Assembly (NCBI RefSeq): GCF_014652435.1
Contig: NZ_BMYU01000010.1
Location: forward strand, 62,001-126,000
Direction: 5' to 3'
Origin: Cognatundibacterium squillarum
GTDB lineage: Bacteria; Pseudomonadota; Gammaproteobacteria; Burkholderiales; Burkholderiaceae_D
Length of the DNA stretch: 64,000 nt
Shown: positions 8,930 through 17,310 of the stretch, piece after piece
Layout of the letters: each line of letters begins with the position of its first letter
Numbering within the stretch: position 1 is the stretch's first letter
Notes under the pieces: model-generated
The model's database searches: none
What the model was told of the DNA's origin: nothing
Seen by the model: the letters and a program-made list of their open reading frames with translations, nothing else
Made by a program: the position numbers and the translations under genes

Positions 8930-10252
8930 ATGAGCACAATGGAAGTCAAAGTACCGGATATCGGTGATTTCAAAGAAGTCGAAGTCATTGAAGTCATGGT
9001 CAAAGTCGGCGATACCATCAAAGTCGATCAGTCGCTGATCACCGTCGAATCCGACAAAGCCAGTATGGAAATCCCATCCAGCCATGCTGGTGTGGTCAAA
9101 GAATTGAAAGTGAAGCTGGGCGATAAAGTGGCTGAAGGCACGGTATTGCTGGTGGTGGAAGCTGCGGAAGGCGCTGCTGTTGCCGCACCGGCAGCTGCAC
9201 CTGCTGCGGCACCGGTTGCCGCGCCAGCTCCGGTAGTTGCTGCACCGGCACCTGCGCCAGTTGCAGCGCCGGTTGCTGCCGCACCTGCTGTTGCGCCGGT
9301 CGCCACTGCACCGGCTGGCAAATCCCACGCTTCTCCATCCGTACGCAAGTTTGCGCGTGAACTGGGTGTGGACCTGACCCGCGTTGCCGGTTCCGGTGCA
9401 AAGGGCCGTATCACACAGGAAGACGTACAAAACTTCGTCAAAGGCATTATGGCCGGCAGCACTGCGGTTGCAGCGATTGCACCGGCAGCGCCGGTGAATG
9501 GCAGCGGCGCAGGTCTGAACCTGTTGCCTTGGCCATCGCTGGATTTCTCCAAATTCGGCGAAACCACACTGCAGCCTCTGTCCCGTATTAAGAAACTGAG
9601 TGGCCCGAATCTGCACCGTAACTGGGTCATGATTCCGCACGTCACGCAGTTTGAAGAAGCTGACATTACCGAGCTGGAAGAATTCCGTAAGTCTTCTAAT
9701 GAAGCACTGGCGAAATCCGGCGTAAAACTGACAATGCTGGCATTCGTGATCAAAGCCTCCGTTGCAGCGCTGAAAAAATTCCCGGCATTCAATGCATCGC
9801 TGGATGCAAACGGTGAAAACCTGATTCTGAAGCAGTTCTATAACATCGGTTTCGCTGCAGATACGCCAAATGGTCTGGTCGTACCGGTTGTTAAAAACGC
9901 AGATAAGAAGAGCGTTTCTGAAATCGCGAAAGAAATGGGCGAACTGTCGGCACAGGCACGTGACGGCAAACTGAAACCTGCAGATATGCAGGGCGCAACC
10001 TTCACGATTTCTTCGCTCGGTGGTATCGGTGGCACAGCATTCACCCCGATCATCAATGCGCCGGAAGTTGCGATTCTGGGTCTGTCCAAATCGGCGATCA
10101 AACCGGTCTGGGATGGCAAACAATTCCAGCCACGTCTGATGCTGCCGCTGTCGCTGTCTTATGATCACCGCGTGATCGACGGTGCGATGGCTGCCAAATT
10201 TGCTGCTTATCTGGCCGATATTCTGGCCGATATGCGTAAGACTTTGCTCTGA
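8930..10252 (+). CDS. aceF: Dihydrolipoyllysine acetyltransferase (PDH E2), single lipoyl domain
   Basis: Core of the pyruvate dehydrogenase complex; transfers the acetyl group from its swinging lipoyl arm to CoA. Domain order: one lipoyl domain (residues 1-75, acceptor Lys43 in ESDKASME), an Ala/Pro linker rich in AAPAAAP units (about 80-130), a peripheral-subunit-binding domain ([15 protein letters not shown], about 135-170), a second linker, and the catalytic acyltransferase with DHRVIDGA (His413). At 440 residues it is shorter than enteric E2, which has up to three lipoyl domains; the missing copies are found on E3 here. The lipoyl DNA is nearly identical to the two lipoyl modules of lpdA. 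Confidence 0.97.
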   Translation: MSTMEVKVPDIGDFKEVEVIEVMVKVGDTIKVDQSLITVESDKASMEIPSSHAGVVKELKVKLGDKVAEGTVLLVVEAAEGAAVAAPAAAPAAAPVAAPAPVVAAPAPAPVAAPVAAAPAVAPVATAPAGKSHASPSVRKFARELGVDLTRVAGSGAKGRITQEDVQNFVKGIMAGSTAVAAIAPAAPVNGSGAGLNLLPWPSLDFSKFGETTLQPLSRIKKLSGPNLHRNWVMIPHVTQFEEADITELEEFRKSSNEALAKSGVKLTMLAFVIKASVAALKKFPAFNASLDANGENLILKQFYNIGFAADTPNGLVVPVVKNADKKSVSEIAKEMGELSAQARDGKLKPADMQGATFTISSLGGIGGTAFTPIINAPEVAILGLSKSAIKPVWDGKQFQPRLMLPLSLSYDHRVIDGAMAAKFAAYLADILADMRKTLL

Positions 10253-10264
10253 TAGGAGAGACGC

Positions 10265-12388
10265 ATGAGCCTGATCGAAGTAAAAGTACCGGATATCGGT
10301 GACTTTAAAGAAGTCGAAATTATCGAAGTACTGGTCAAAGCCGGTGACACGATTAAGAAAGATCAGTCCCTGATCACCGTGGAATCCGACAAAGCCAGTA
10401 TGGAAATCCCTGCCAGCCATGCTGGCGTGGTGAAAGAAATGAAGGTCAAGCTGGGCGACAAAGTTGCTGAAGGCAGTATCGTGCTGATCGTGGAAGCGGA
10501 AGGCGCTGCAAGCACAGCCGCACCTGCTGCAGCTCCTGCACCGGCGGCCGCAGCAGCGCCAGTTTCTGCGCCTGCAGCGGCTCCGGCTTCAACAGTGACT
10601 GCGGCGGTCAGCGCCATCGTTGAAGTCAAAGTGCCGGACATCGGCGACTTCAAAGAAGTGGAAGTCATCGAAGTGCTGGTCAAAGCCGGTGACAGCGTCA
10701 AGAAAGACCAGTCGCTGATTACGGTTGAGTCTGACAAAGCCAGTATGGAAATTCCTTCCAGCCACAGTGGCGTGGTGAAGGAAATGAAAATCAAGCTGGG
10801 CGATAAAGTAGCGGAAGGCAGTATCGTTCTGGTGCTGGAAACCAGCGAAGGCGGCGTCGCGGCTGCTCCGGCTGCTGCAACTGCAGCGCCTGCGCAATCT
10901 GCACCTGCGGCACCGGCAGCACCGGCAGCACAGGCACCGGCCGGTTCCAGCTATCAGGGCCCGGTCGATGTGGACTGCGAAATGATGGTACTTGGCGGTG
11001 GCCCCGGTGGTTATTCCGCTGCGTTCCGCGCTGCTGATCTGGGCATGCAAACGGTGCTGATCGAAAAATACGCAACGCTGGGCGGGGTTTGCCTGAACGT
11101 TGGCTGTATTCCTTCTAAAGCATTGCTGCACGTGGCTGCGGTGATCGATGAAACCTCGCACATGGCCGCGAACGGTGTGACCTTCGCCAAGCCGGAAGTC
11201 GATCTGGACAAACTGCGTGCTTACAAAGACGGCGTGATCAAGAAAATGACCGGCGGTCTGGCTGGTATGGCGAAAGCGCGCAAAGTGAATGTGGTGCAGG
11301 GTGTCGGCCAGTTCCTCAGCGCAAACCATATCGAAGTAACCGCAGCAGATGGCAGCAAGAAAGTGGTGCAGTTCAAACAAGCCATTATTGCGGCCGGTTC
11401 TTCTGTGGTGAAACTGCCTTTCGTACCGGAAGATCCGCGTATCGTGGACAGCACCGGCGCGCTGGAACTGCGTCAGATTCCTAAGCGTATGCTGGTGATC
11501 GGCGGCGGCATTATCGGTCTGGAAATGGCAACCGTGTATTCCACACTCGGCGCACGCATCGACGTCGTCGAAATGATGGATGGCCTGATGCAGGGCGCAG
11601 ACCGCGACATGGTTAAAGTCTGGCAGAAACACAATGAACACCGCTTCGACAACATCATGGTGAAAACCAAAACCGTTGCAGTAGAAGCGCTGCCGGAAGG
11701 GATCAAAGTCAGTTTTGCTGCTGCTGTGGAAGGCGAAAAAGCGCCGGAACCGCAACTGTACGATCTGGTACTGGTTGCTGTTGGTCGCAGCCCGAACGGT
11801 AAAAAACTGGCAGCAGATAAAGCCGGTGTGATTGTGAATGAGCGCGGCTTTATTCCGGTTGATAAGCAAATGCGTACCAATGTGCCGCATATCTTCGCGA
11901 TCGGTGATCTGGTTGGTCAGCCTATGCTGGCACACAAAGCAGTGCATGAAGCGCATGTGGCAGCAGAAGCGGCACACGGCGAAAAAGCTTACTTTGATGC
12001 ACAGGTGATTCCATCCGTTGCTTACACCGATCCTGAAGTGGCATGGGTAGGTGTGACCGAAGATGAAGCCAAAGCCAAAGGCCTGAAAGTCGAAAAAGGT
12101 GTGTTCCCGTGGATGGCTTCCGGTCGTGCGGTGGCCAATGGTCGCGATGAAGGTTTCACCAAACTGATTTTTGATGCGGAAAGCAAACGCATCATCGGCG
12201 GCGGTATCGTGGGTACCCACGCCGGCGACATGATCGGTGAAGTGGCACTGGCAATCGAAATGGGTGCAGATGCGATCGACATCGGCAAAACCATCCACCC
12301 GCATCCAACCCTCGGTGAATCCATCGGTATGGCAGCAGAAGTGTACAAAGGCGTTTGTACCGACATGCCACCGCAGCGTAAGAAGTAA
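10265..12388 (+). CDS. lpdA: Dihydrolipoyl dehydrogenase (PDH E3) with two N-terminal lipoyl domains
   Basis: Flavoprotein that reoxidises dihydrolipoamide with NAD+. At 707 residues it is about 230 longer than a plain E3 (about 475). The extra length is two lipoyl domains (acceptor Lys43 and Lys158, each within [10 protein letters not shown]), each followed by an Ala/Pro linker. The E3 body starts near residue 235 with the FAD motif GGGPGGYSAA. It has the redox disulfide GGVCLNVGCIPS (Cys276, Cys281), the NAD motif GGGIIGLEMA and the C-terminal HPHPTLGE. One lipoyl domain on E3 is known (Neisseria P64k, Ralstonia PdhL); two is less usual. It starts 12 bp after aceF with GGAGAG upstream and ends the operon. 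Confidence 0.97.
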   Translation: MSLIEVKVPDIGDFKEVEIIEVLVKAGDTIKKDQSLITVESDKASMEIPASHAGVVKEMKVKLGDKVAEGSIVLIVEAEGAASTAAPAAAPAPAAAAAPVSAPAAAPASTVTAAVSAIVEVKVPDIGDFKEVEVIEVLVKAGDSVKKDQSLITVESDKASMEIPSSHSGVVKEMKIKLGDKVAEGSIVLVLETSEGGVAAAPAAATAAPAQSAPAAPAAPAAQAPAGSSYQGPVDVDCEMMVLGGGPGGYSAAFRAADLGMQTVLIEKYATLGGVCLNVGCIPSKALLHVAAVIDETSHMAANGVTFAKPEVDLDKLRAYKDGVIKKMTGGLAGMAKARKVNVVQGVGQFLSANHIEVTAADGSKKVVQFKQAIIAAGSSVVKLPFVPEDPRIVDSTGALELRQIPKRMLVIGGGIIGLEMATVYSTLGARIDVVEMMDGLMQGADRDMVKVWQKHNEHRFDNIMVKTKTVAVEALPEGIKVSFAAAVEGEKAPEPQLYDLVLVAVGRSPNGKKLAADKAGVIVNERGFIPVDKQMRTNVPHIFAIGDLVGQPMLAHKAVHEAHVAAEAAHGEKAYFDAQVIPSVAYTDPEVAWVGVTEDEAKAKGLKVEKGVFPWMASGRAVANGRDEGFTKLIFDAESKRIIGGGIVGTHAGDMIGEVALAIEMGADAIDIGKTIHPHPTLGESIGMAAEVYKGVCTDMPPQRKK

Positions 12389-12437
12389 TTGCGCTGTGCT
12401 GCGGGAGCCATCCTGCAGCAACAAATCCGGTAGTCAG

Positions 12438-12471
12438 AAGCCCGTGAGCAGCAATGTTCACGGGCTTTTTA
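12438..12471 (+). terminator. Terminator of the aceE-aceF-lpdA operon
   Basis: 10-bp stem (12438-12447 with 12458-12467) and a T run beginning in the 3' arm. Confidence 0.9.
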
Positions 12472-12510
12472 TTTGCCCGCAGATTTTCTGTTGCCATCAA
12501 AACAGAGGAT

Positions 12511-12606
12511 GCATTTGTGCAGAAATCCTCATTCCCCGTTTCTGGAAGCCCGGACTTTCTGCCGACGCCCGCCAGATCGCTGTGCAGAACCCCGCATTTG
12601 AGGCTG
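12511..12606 (-). repeat. Dispersed intergenic repeat, copy A (reverse orientation)
   Basis: Reverse complement shows the family order: left arm ATGCGGGGTTCTGCACAGCG, core GATCTGGCGGGCGTCGGCAG, hairpin AAGTCCGGGCTT, and right arm ending TTTCTGCACAAATGC. It lies between the convergent 3' ends of lpdA and merR. This copy is somewhat diverged in the core relative to copies B-F. Confidence 0.85.
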
Positions 12607-12657
12607 AAAAGCCCGTGTCAGCCGGTTTTCACAGTTCTTCGCATACACACCACAGAC

Positions 12658-13080
12658 TCAGCGCTGCTCTGCGTTCCTGCCACCCCGTAATTTCCTTTGC
12701 TTGCGCTTCTGCGCAATCTGCAACAGTTGCTGAAATTTAGCGCAGTCCAGATGCTGCGGGTGAGGACAGACGGCGGCGTGGGACAGGGCGTCGCGTACCG
12801 CTTTCAGCTGGCGGATTTGCTGATCGAGTTCGGCGATTTTTTCATGCAGCGGTGCACGCGCAATCTGCCCGTCGTCGCCCAGCATCGCGGCGATTTCCTG
12901 TAGTGAGAATCCGGCTTGCTGGCCGAGGCTGATCAGCGCCAGTCTGGACAGCACGGCCGGCGCGTACTGACGGCGCAAGCCTTTTCTGCCGGCTGACTGT
13001 ATTAATCCCAGTTCTTCGTAATAGCGCAAGGCGGAGGCGGGTACGCCGCTGGCCTGACTGACTTCGCTGATATCGAGCAT
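12658..13080 (-). CDS. MerR-family transcriptional regulator
   Basis: DNA-distorting regulator with the N-terminal winged helix MLDISEVSQASGVPASALRYYEELGL, a dimerisation coiled coil (HEKIAELDQQIRQLKAVRDAL) and a tail with two cysteines (CPHPQHLDC). I chose the ATG at 13080, preceded by GGGGAAAAT; the next upstream in-frame start at 13101 would place the coding region inside the operator. It is divergent from a thiopurine S-methyltransferase gene, with a MerR-type promoter between them, so it probably controls both. The inducer is unknown; the cysteine pair is compatible with metal, metalloid or thiol sensing, but that is inference. The protein is 140 residues. Confidence 0.88.
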   Translation of the reverse strand: MLDISEVSQASGVPASALRYYEELGLIQSAGRKGLRRQYAPAVLSRLALISLGQQAGFSLQEIAAMLGDDGQIARAPLHEKIAELDQQIRQLKAVRDALSHAAVCPHPQHLDCAKFQQLLQIAQKRKQRKLRGGRNAEQR

Positions 13081-13091
13081 ATTTTCCCCGC

Positions 13092-13122
13092 TTGACTTCA
13101 AGTTGACTTGAACTGATATTCT
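13092..13122 (+). promoter_or_regulatory. MerR-type promoter/operator (19-bp spacer) for tpm
   Basis: TTGACT (13092-13097) and TATTCT (13117-13122) are separated by 19 bp, the over-long spacing characteristic of MerR-activated promoters. A perfect 7+2+7 palindrome TTCAAGTTGACTTGAA (13097-13112) fills the spacer. It resembles SoxR-class operators in layout. Confidence 0.8.
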
Positions 13123-13160
13123 AGGCGCAATCAGAATACATTTTGCATAAGGAGTACGGC

Positions 13161-13808
13161 ATGGAAGCAGATTTCTGGCATCAGAAATGGGAGCGCGGCG
13201 AATTAGGATTTCATCTGAGTGAAGCCAATCCGCTGCTGGTACAGCATTTCAGCGCTCTGGGTTTGCAGCGCGGGCAAACGGTATTGCTGCCTTTGTGCGG
13301 CAAAACCCGCGATATGGTGTGGCTGCTGGAACAGGGATATCAGGTACGCGGTGCGGAACTCAGTCAGCTGGCGGCGGAAGCGTTTTTTGCTGAACTGGGC
13401 GTCACGCCGGAAGTGTCGGACTGCGGTGCGCTGACTTGCTATCAGGCGGAAAACATTGTGATTTACTGCGGCGATTTTTTCAGTCTGCAGTCGGAGGTGC
13501 TGGGTGCGGTGGATGCAGTGTACGACCGCGCCGCGCTGGTTGCCTTGCCGCCGGACATGCGTTCCGCTTACACACAGCATCTGCGAACATTGTCCGGTGA
13601 TGCACCGCAATTGCTGATTGCCTACGAATACGATCAACTGGCGGCAGACGGGCCACCGTTTGCGATTTTGCCGGAAGAAGTCGCGCAGCATTACGCCGCC
13701 AGCCATCATCTGCAATTGCTGAACAGGGTGCATGTAGAAGGCGGCCTGAAGGGCAAGGTGGCGGCAACGGAAGCGGTATGGCATCTAACACCACTGCAGT
13801 CTAGATAA
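13161..13808 (+). CDS. tpm: Thiopurine S-methyltransferase family protein
   Basis: SAM-dependent methyltransferase of the bacterial TPMT family, which methylates thiols and, in characterised pseudomonads, selenium or tellurium species. The start at 13161 (MEADFWHQKWERGELGFHLSEANP) has AAGGAG 8 bp upstream; an earlier in-frame codon at 13143 has none. Visible motifs are the family N-terminus WHxxWxxxxxGFH, the SAM loop VLLPLCGKTRDMVWLLEQGYQ and VYDRAALVALPPDMR. Its 215 residues are the usual length. It is divergent from and probably activated by the MerR regulator. Confidence 0.93.
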   Translation: MEADFWHQKWERGELGFHLSEANPLLVQHFSALGLQRGQTVLLPLCGKTRDMVWLLEQGYQVRGAELSQLAAEAFFAELGVTPEVSDCGALTCYQAENIVIYCGDFFSLQSEVLGAVDAVYDRAALVALPPDMRSAYTQHLRTLSGDAPQLLIAYEYDQLAADGPPFAILPEEVAQHYAASHHLQLLNRVHVEGGLKGKVAATEAVWHLTPLQSR

Positions 13809-13910
13809 CGGCTGCTGTGGGCTGAGTTTGTCCGTACGCCTGAGGATAATCTTCAGTTGTGTCAGTAAGTGTTCTGAACCGCCTGAAAGTGCAGGAAAGT
13901 GCCGGAAATT

Positions 13911-14002
13911 GCCTCAAATGCGGATTCTGGCATAGCGATCCGGCGGTCGTCGGCAGAAAGTCCGGGCCTCCGGAAATGCGTGATGACGATCCTTGCATAG
14001 TA
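13911..14002 (+). repeat. Dispersed intergenic repeat, copy B
   Basis: Forward copy: GCCTCAAATGCGGATTCTGG, core CGATCCGGCGGTCGTCGGCA, hairpin TCCGG-GCCT-CCGGA, right arm GATGACGATCCTTGCATAG. It occupies the 405-bp gap between tpm and the DUF4124 gene. I see nothing else in the gap; open frames through it are not convincing genes. Confidence 0.9.
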
Positions 14003-14213
14003 CGGGCGTCGTTCAGCCTTGGGATTGCCAACGAGCAAACAAAGTTCGTCCGGCAAATAGCCGCTTTTTCGGCGGCGGGTTGGTGGAGGAATAAGACCCT
14101 GTGCGTAAATTGCCGCAATCCGCAAAAAATGCTTCGCGGCGATGCGTTTTTACATGTCACTTGTTTCCTCGGCAGGTAGAATCATGCATTCCGTATAATT
14201 TTGTTGATCCGGT

Positions 14214-14819
14214 ATGTCGACTTCTCCTTCTCTTCGTTTGATCGTGTGCGCTGTTGGTTTGCTGTGCTGTACTGCAGCCAGCGCACAGATTCGTAAATGC
14301 GTGACGGCTTCCGGTCAGTCCATCTATACCGACAAACCCTGCGAAGCGGCAACGCCGGAAAAAAGCAAGGAAGTGGCCGATCCCGGCGTTGCCAAGCGTT
14401 TGTCGGAAATGAATGGTCAGAATGATCTGGACAAAGCCTGCTGGACTATCAATTACCGCATGGGGCAGTGCTATGCGCGGATACAGGAAGATATCCGCAT
14501 GATTTTCCGTGATCAGTGTGAAATCCCGCAGCGTCGCTTCGTCAAAAATCAGGAAGCAGCGTTGTACAGTAATCGTCGTCAGGCACAGTACGTCGCAAAA
14601 CAGCGCGAAGAAGAGCTGGACACGATTGAATACCATCAGCGCCACGCACCGAAGAGCCGTGCGGTGCTGCGTTGTGAAGAGCTGGAAAGCGATACCTGGA
14701 AATTTCTGAATCAGAATTTCGCATCCAAAATCCAGCCGGACGAGCGTCAGCGTATCGAATACAAACTGAAATACCAGCCGGAAAAAACGACGGAAACCCG
14801 GAGCAGTTCCCGTCGCTGA
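14214..14819 (+). CDS. Secreted DUF4124-domain protein
   Basis: Envelope protein of unknown function. It has a signal peptide (residues 1-24, ending TAASAQ) and then the DUF4124 signature KCVTASGQSIYTDKPC, a small domain common in Betaproteobacteria. Four further cysteines (ACW, QCYAR, QCEIP, RCEEL) suggest disulfides in the periplasm. The C-terminal half is charged and helical. Length 201. Its stop is 9 bp from the convergent Lrp gene's stop. No strong Shine-Dalgarno is visible, so the start is the best Met for the signal peptide. Confidence 0.85.
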   Translation: MSTSPSLRLIVCAVGLLCCTAASAQIRKCVTASGQSIYTDKPCEAATPEKSKEVADPGVAKRLSEMNGQNDLDKACWTINYRMGQCYARIQEDIRMIFRDQCEIPQRRFVKNQEAALYSNRRQAQYVAKQREEELDTIEYHQRHAPKSRAVLRCEELESDTWKFLNQNFASKIQPDERQRIEYKLKYQPEKTTETRSSSRR

Positions 14820-14828
14820 TTGTTTGTT

Positions 14829-15293
14829 TTACAGCACCGGCACCACGTCGGTGCGCTTCACTTCTTTCAGCGAAAAGCTGGTGGAAATTTCTTTCACGCC
14901 CGGAATGCTGCGTATCTGATTGCGCAGCAAATTCGAAAACTCTTCCAAATCTGCTGCAATCACTTCCAGCATGTAATCGTATTTACCGGATAAATTGTGG
15001 CAGGCCACCACTTGCTGCAGCGCCACCACTTCGCGTTCAAACGCATTGGTAATTTCCGGTGAATGCCCTTCCAGCTGCAAATGCACAAAGCCGGTCACAC
15101 CAAAGCCCATGCGGTTGCGGTCCAGCCTTGCGCCATAGCTTTGCACCACGCCTTGCTGTTCCAGCTGACGCACCCGTCGCCAGCATGGCGATTGCGATAA
15201 ATTCACCTTGTCTGCCAGCTCGGCAATACTCTGGCGGCCATCACGCTGTAATTCTGTAAGAATTTTTTTATCCGTTGTGTCTATCGTTTTCAT
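14829..15293 (-). CDS. Lrp/AsnC-family regulator, MdeR-like
   Basis: Feast/famine regulator of 154 residues: an N-terminal winged HTH (DTTDKKILTELQRDGRQSIAELADKVNLSQSPCWRRVRQLE) and a C-terminal RAM ligand-binding domain (VVACHNLSGKYDYMLEVIAADLEEF). It is divergent from methionine gamma-lyase. In Pseudomonas putida the Lrp-type MdeR is divergent from mdeA and activates it, so the same role is inferred here with methionine or a related amino acid as effector. The shared upstream region is 168 bp. Confidence 0.92.
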   Translation of the reverse strand: MKTIDTTDKKILTELQRDGRQSIAELADKVNLSQSPCWRRVRQLEQQGVVQSYGARLDRNRMGFGVTGFVHLQLEGHSPEITNAFEREVVALQQVVACHNLSGKYDYMLEVIAADLEEFSNLLRNQIRSIPGVKEISTSFSLKEVKRTDVVPVL

Positions 15294-15461
15294 GGCAAGA
15301 ATCTTGTTTCATTGGCTGGTTTAGGGGATGAATCTTCTGCGATGCTAAAACATACGCGCAGGATTTGCCAGAACTTTGTTTCGTTACAAGCGCAGAATAG
15401 GCAGGTAGGGATTACCCCGCACATCATTGCCGGAACAGGCAAACACCATAACGGAGACAAT

Positions 15462-16688
15462 ATGCAAAACGAATCTCAGGCTGCACACAGCCACGAAACC
15501 GAAGCCGGTTTTGATACCCGCGCCATTCACTTTGGTTACGACGCACAGGCGCATCAGGGCGCACTGGTGCCGCCACTGTTTCAGACATCTACGTTTTCTT
15601 TTCCGAATATCGAATACGGCGCGAAGTGTTTCGCCGGCGAAGAAAAAGGCCATTTCTACACCCGTATTTCCAATCCGACGCTGGCATTGTTTGAAGGCCG
15701 TATGGCCAGTCTGGAGCAGGGCGGCGGTGCAGTTGCTTTTGGTTCCGGTATGGGCGCAGTGACAGCAACTTTGTGGACCATGCTGGAACCGGGCGATGAT
15801 CTGATCGCCGATATCACGCTGTATGGCTGCACCTTTGCTTTCTTCAACGCCGGTCTGGCGAAATTCGGTATCAACCTGACCTATGTCGATATGAACGATC
15901 ACGCCGCGCTGCAAAAAGCGCTGGCGGCCAGCAAGGCAGCGCGTAAGGTCGTGTATTTTGAAACACCGGCCAATCCGAATATGCGTATGGTGGATATTCC
16001 TGCGGTCTGCGCGCTGGCAACGCAGTACGGTGCAAAAACCGTGGTCGATAACACTTACTGCACACCGTATCTGCAGCGTCCGCTGACTATGGGCGCGGAT
16101 GTGGTGCTGCACTCTGCCACCAAGTATCTGGGCGGCCACGGTGATCTGATTGCCGGTGTTGCGGTATTCAAAGATCCCGAACTGGCGCTGAATGTGCGCG
16201 TCTACGGCTTAAAAGATATGACCGGCGCAGCCTTGTCACCGCACGATGCGCAGCTGATTATGCGCGGCATGAAAACCCTGTCGCTGCGTCTGGAACGCCA
16301 TTGCGACAGCGCAGAAATCATCGCTGAAAAACTGCAGAAACACACGCTGACAGAAGTTGTGTATTACCCGGGTCTGAAGAGCTTCCCGCAGCATGAACTG
16401 GCAAAACGTCAGATGAAGCGTTTCGGCGGCATGATCGCATTTGAACTGAAAGGCGGGCTGGAAGCCGGTATCCGCTTTATGAATGCGCTGAAACTGATCA
16501 GCCGCGCGGTCAGTCTTGGCGATGCAGAATCGCTGGCACAACATCCGGCCAGTATGACGCACGCCACTTACACACCTGAACAACGGGCAGCCCATGGCAT
16601 CAGCGACGGTCTGGTGCGCTTGTCTGTGGGTCTGGAAGATGTGGCCGATATCTGGGCTGACATTGAACAGGCTTTGCGCGCAGTCTGA
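15462..16688 (+). CDS. mdeA: Methionine gamma-lyase
   Basis: PLP enzyme splitting L-methionine to methanethiol, 2-oxobutyrate and ammonia. Start at 15462 (MQNESQAAH), with GGAG 7 bp upstream; the in-frame extension to 15312 has no ribosome site. The sequence follows the Pseudomonas enzyme closely: [20 protein letters not shown], the active-site cysteine in TLYGCTFAF (Cys123) that separates lyases from cystathionine synthases, the PLP lysine Lys221 in [11 protein letters not shown], and [17 protein letters not shown]. Length 408. It is divergent from an Lrp-type regulator and ends at a strong terminator. No mdeB-like 2-oxobutyrate dehydrogenase follows. Confidence 0.93.
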   Translation: MQNESQAAHSHETEAGFDTRAIHFGYDAQAHQGALVPPLFQTSTFSFPNIEYGAKCFAGEEKGHFYTRISNPTLALFEGRMASLEQGGGAVAFGSGMGAVTATLWTMLEPGDDLIADITLYGCTFAFFNAGLAKFGINLTYVDMNDHAALQKALAASKAARKVVYFETPANPNMRMVDIPAVCALATQYGAKTVVDNTYCTPYLQRPLTMGADVVLHSATKYLGGHGDLIAGVAVFKDPELALNVRVYGLKDMTGAALSPHDAQLIMRGMKTLSLRLERHCDSAEIIAEKLQKHTLTEVVYYPGLKSFPQHELAKRQMKRFGGMIAFELKGGLEAGIRFMNALKLISRAVSLGDAESLAQHPASMTHATYTPEQRAAHGISDGLVRLSVGLEDVADIWADIEQALRAV

Positions 16689-16710
16689 ACATCCTCAGAC
16701 TGACACGGGC

Positions 16711-16762
16711 AACCGGTTACCACCGGTTAACGAAAAATCCCCTGCACAACAGGGGATTTTTT
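16711..16762 (+). terminator. Tandem hairpin terminator after methionine gamma-lyase
   Basis: A first hairpin AACCGGT-TACC-ACCGGTT (16711-16728) is followed by a 12-bp stem (16733-16744 with 16750-16761) whose arms are A-rich and T-rich, so it works in both directions between convergent genes. Confidence 0.92.
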
Positions 16763-16785
16763 ATTAGGGCTTCGCAGCGCTTTGC

Positions 16786-17157
16786 TCAGCCTTTTTCCAG
16801 CACGATATCCGCGACAGTTTGTTCACCGTTTAACAGCCGCAAATGGCGGAATTTACGCGGCACCAGCAGGTAGTCACCGTGACGCTCACCGGTGAAGGTA
16901 GCCTGCCTGCCATCTTCCTCAATCACCACCATGTCCGGCGTTGCTGCGCCATGATTCAGCGTAATACGGACTTCCTCGCTGATGTCTTCCACGGCCTGCG
17001 GCCATAATGGGCTGTTCTGATTGCCGGTAATCTCATAATGGTGTTTTTCAGGCGGAGTAACGGCTTTCTGACAGGCACTCAACGAACTGAGTGAAAACAG
17101 CAGGCCGAGTGCCAGCTTGCAGACAAGTGTATTGCGGGAAAATGGGTTTTGCGCCAT
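16786..17157 (-). CDS. Small predicted lipoprotein of unknown function
   Basis: The N-terminus has a hydrophobic segment and the lipobox LSAC (Cys about residue 29), so the product should be an acylated envelope lipoprotein. The 123-residue chain has a C-terminal beta-rich stretch (DGRQATFTGERHGDYLLVPR) loosely reminiscent of the TrbG/VirB9 fold, but the resemblance is too weak to name. It is convergent with methionine gamma-lyase and divergent from the HD-GYP protein. No partner genes suggest a role. Confidence 0.7.
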   Translation of the reverse strand: MAQNPFSRNTLVCKLALGLLFSLSSLSACQKAVTPPEKHHYEITGNQNSPLWPQAVEDISEEVRITLNHGAATPDMVVIEEDGRQATFTGERHGDYLLVPRKFRHLRLLNGEQTVADIVLEKG

Positions 17158-17310
17158 AGCAAGTAAAAACTGAGGAAAAGTGGGATTTATGCACTATATT
17201 AATCCTAATAAGCTGTATCCTGCATCAATAGCGTCAATCAGAAAGCAGATTAGCGAACGCCCTTTGATGCCCTGATCTTATCCGGCTGGCCTGCCTGTAT
17301 TCGTCATTGT

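Noticed and set aside
8876..12424. Long minus-strand frames (514 and 611 codons) across aceF and lpdA
   Set aside because: Shadows of the plus-strand genes, including translated Ala/Pro linkers; no independent coding features.
13859..14179. 106-codon frame through repeat copy B, and similar frames through other copies
   Set aside because: The shared peptide-like stretches come only from the DNA repeat; copies carry indels and appear in different frames and strands.
15312..15461. N-terminal extension of methionine gamma-lyase
   Set aside because: No ribosome site; the family N-terminus and GGAG support the start at 15462.
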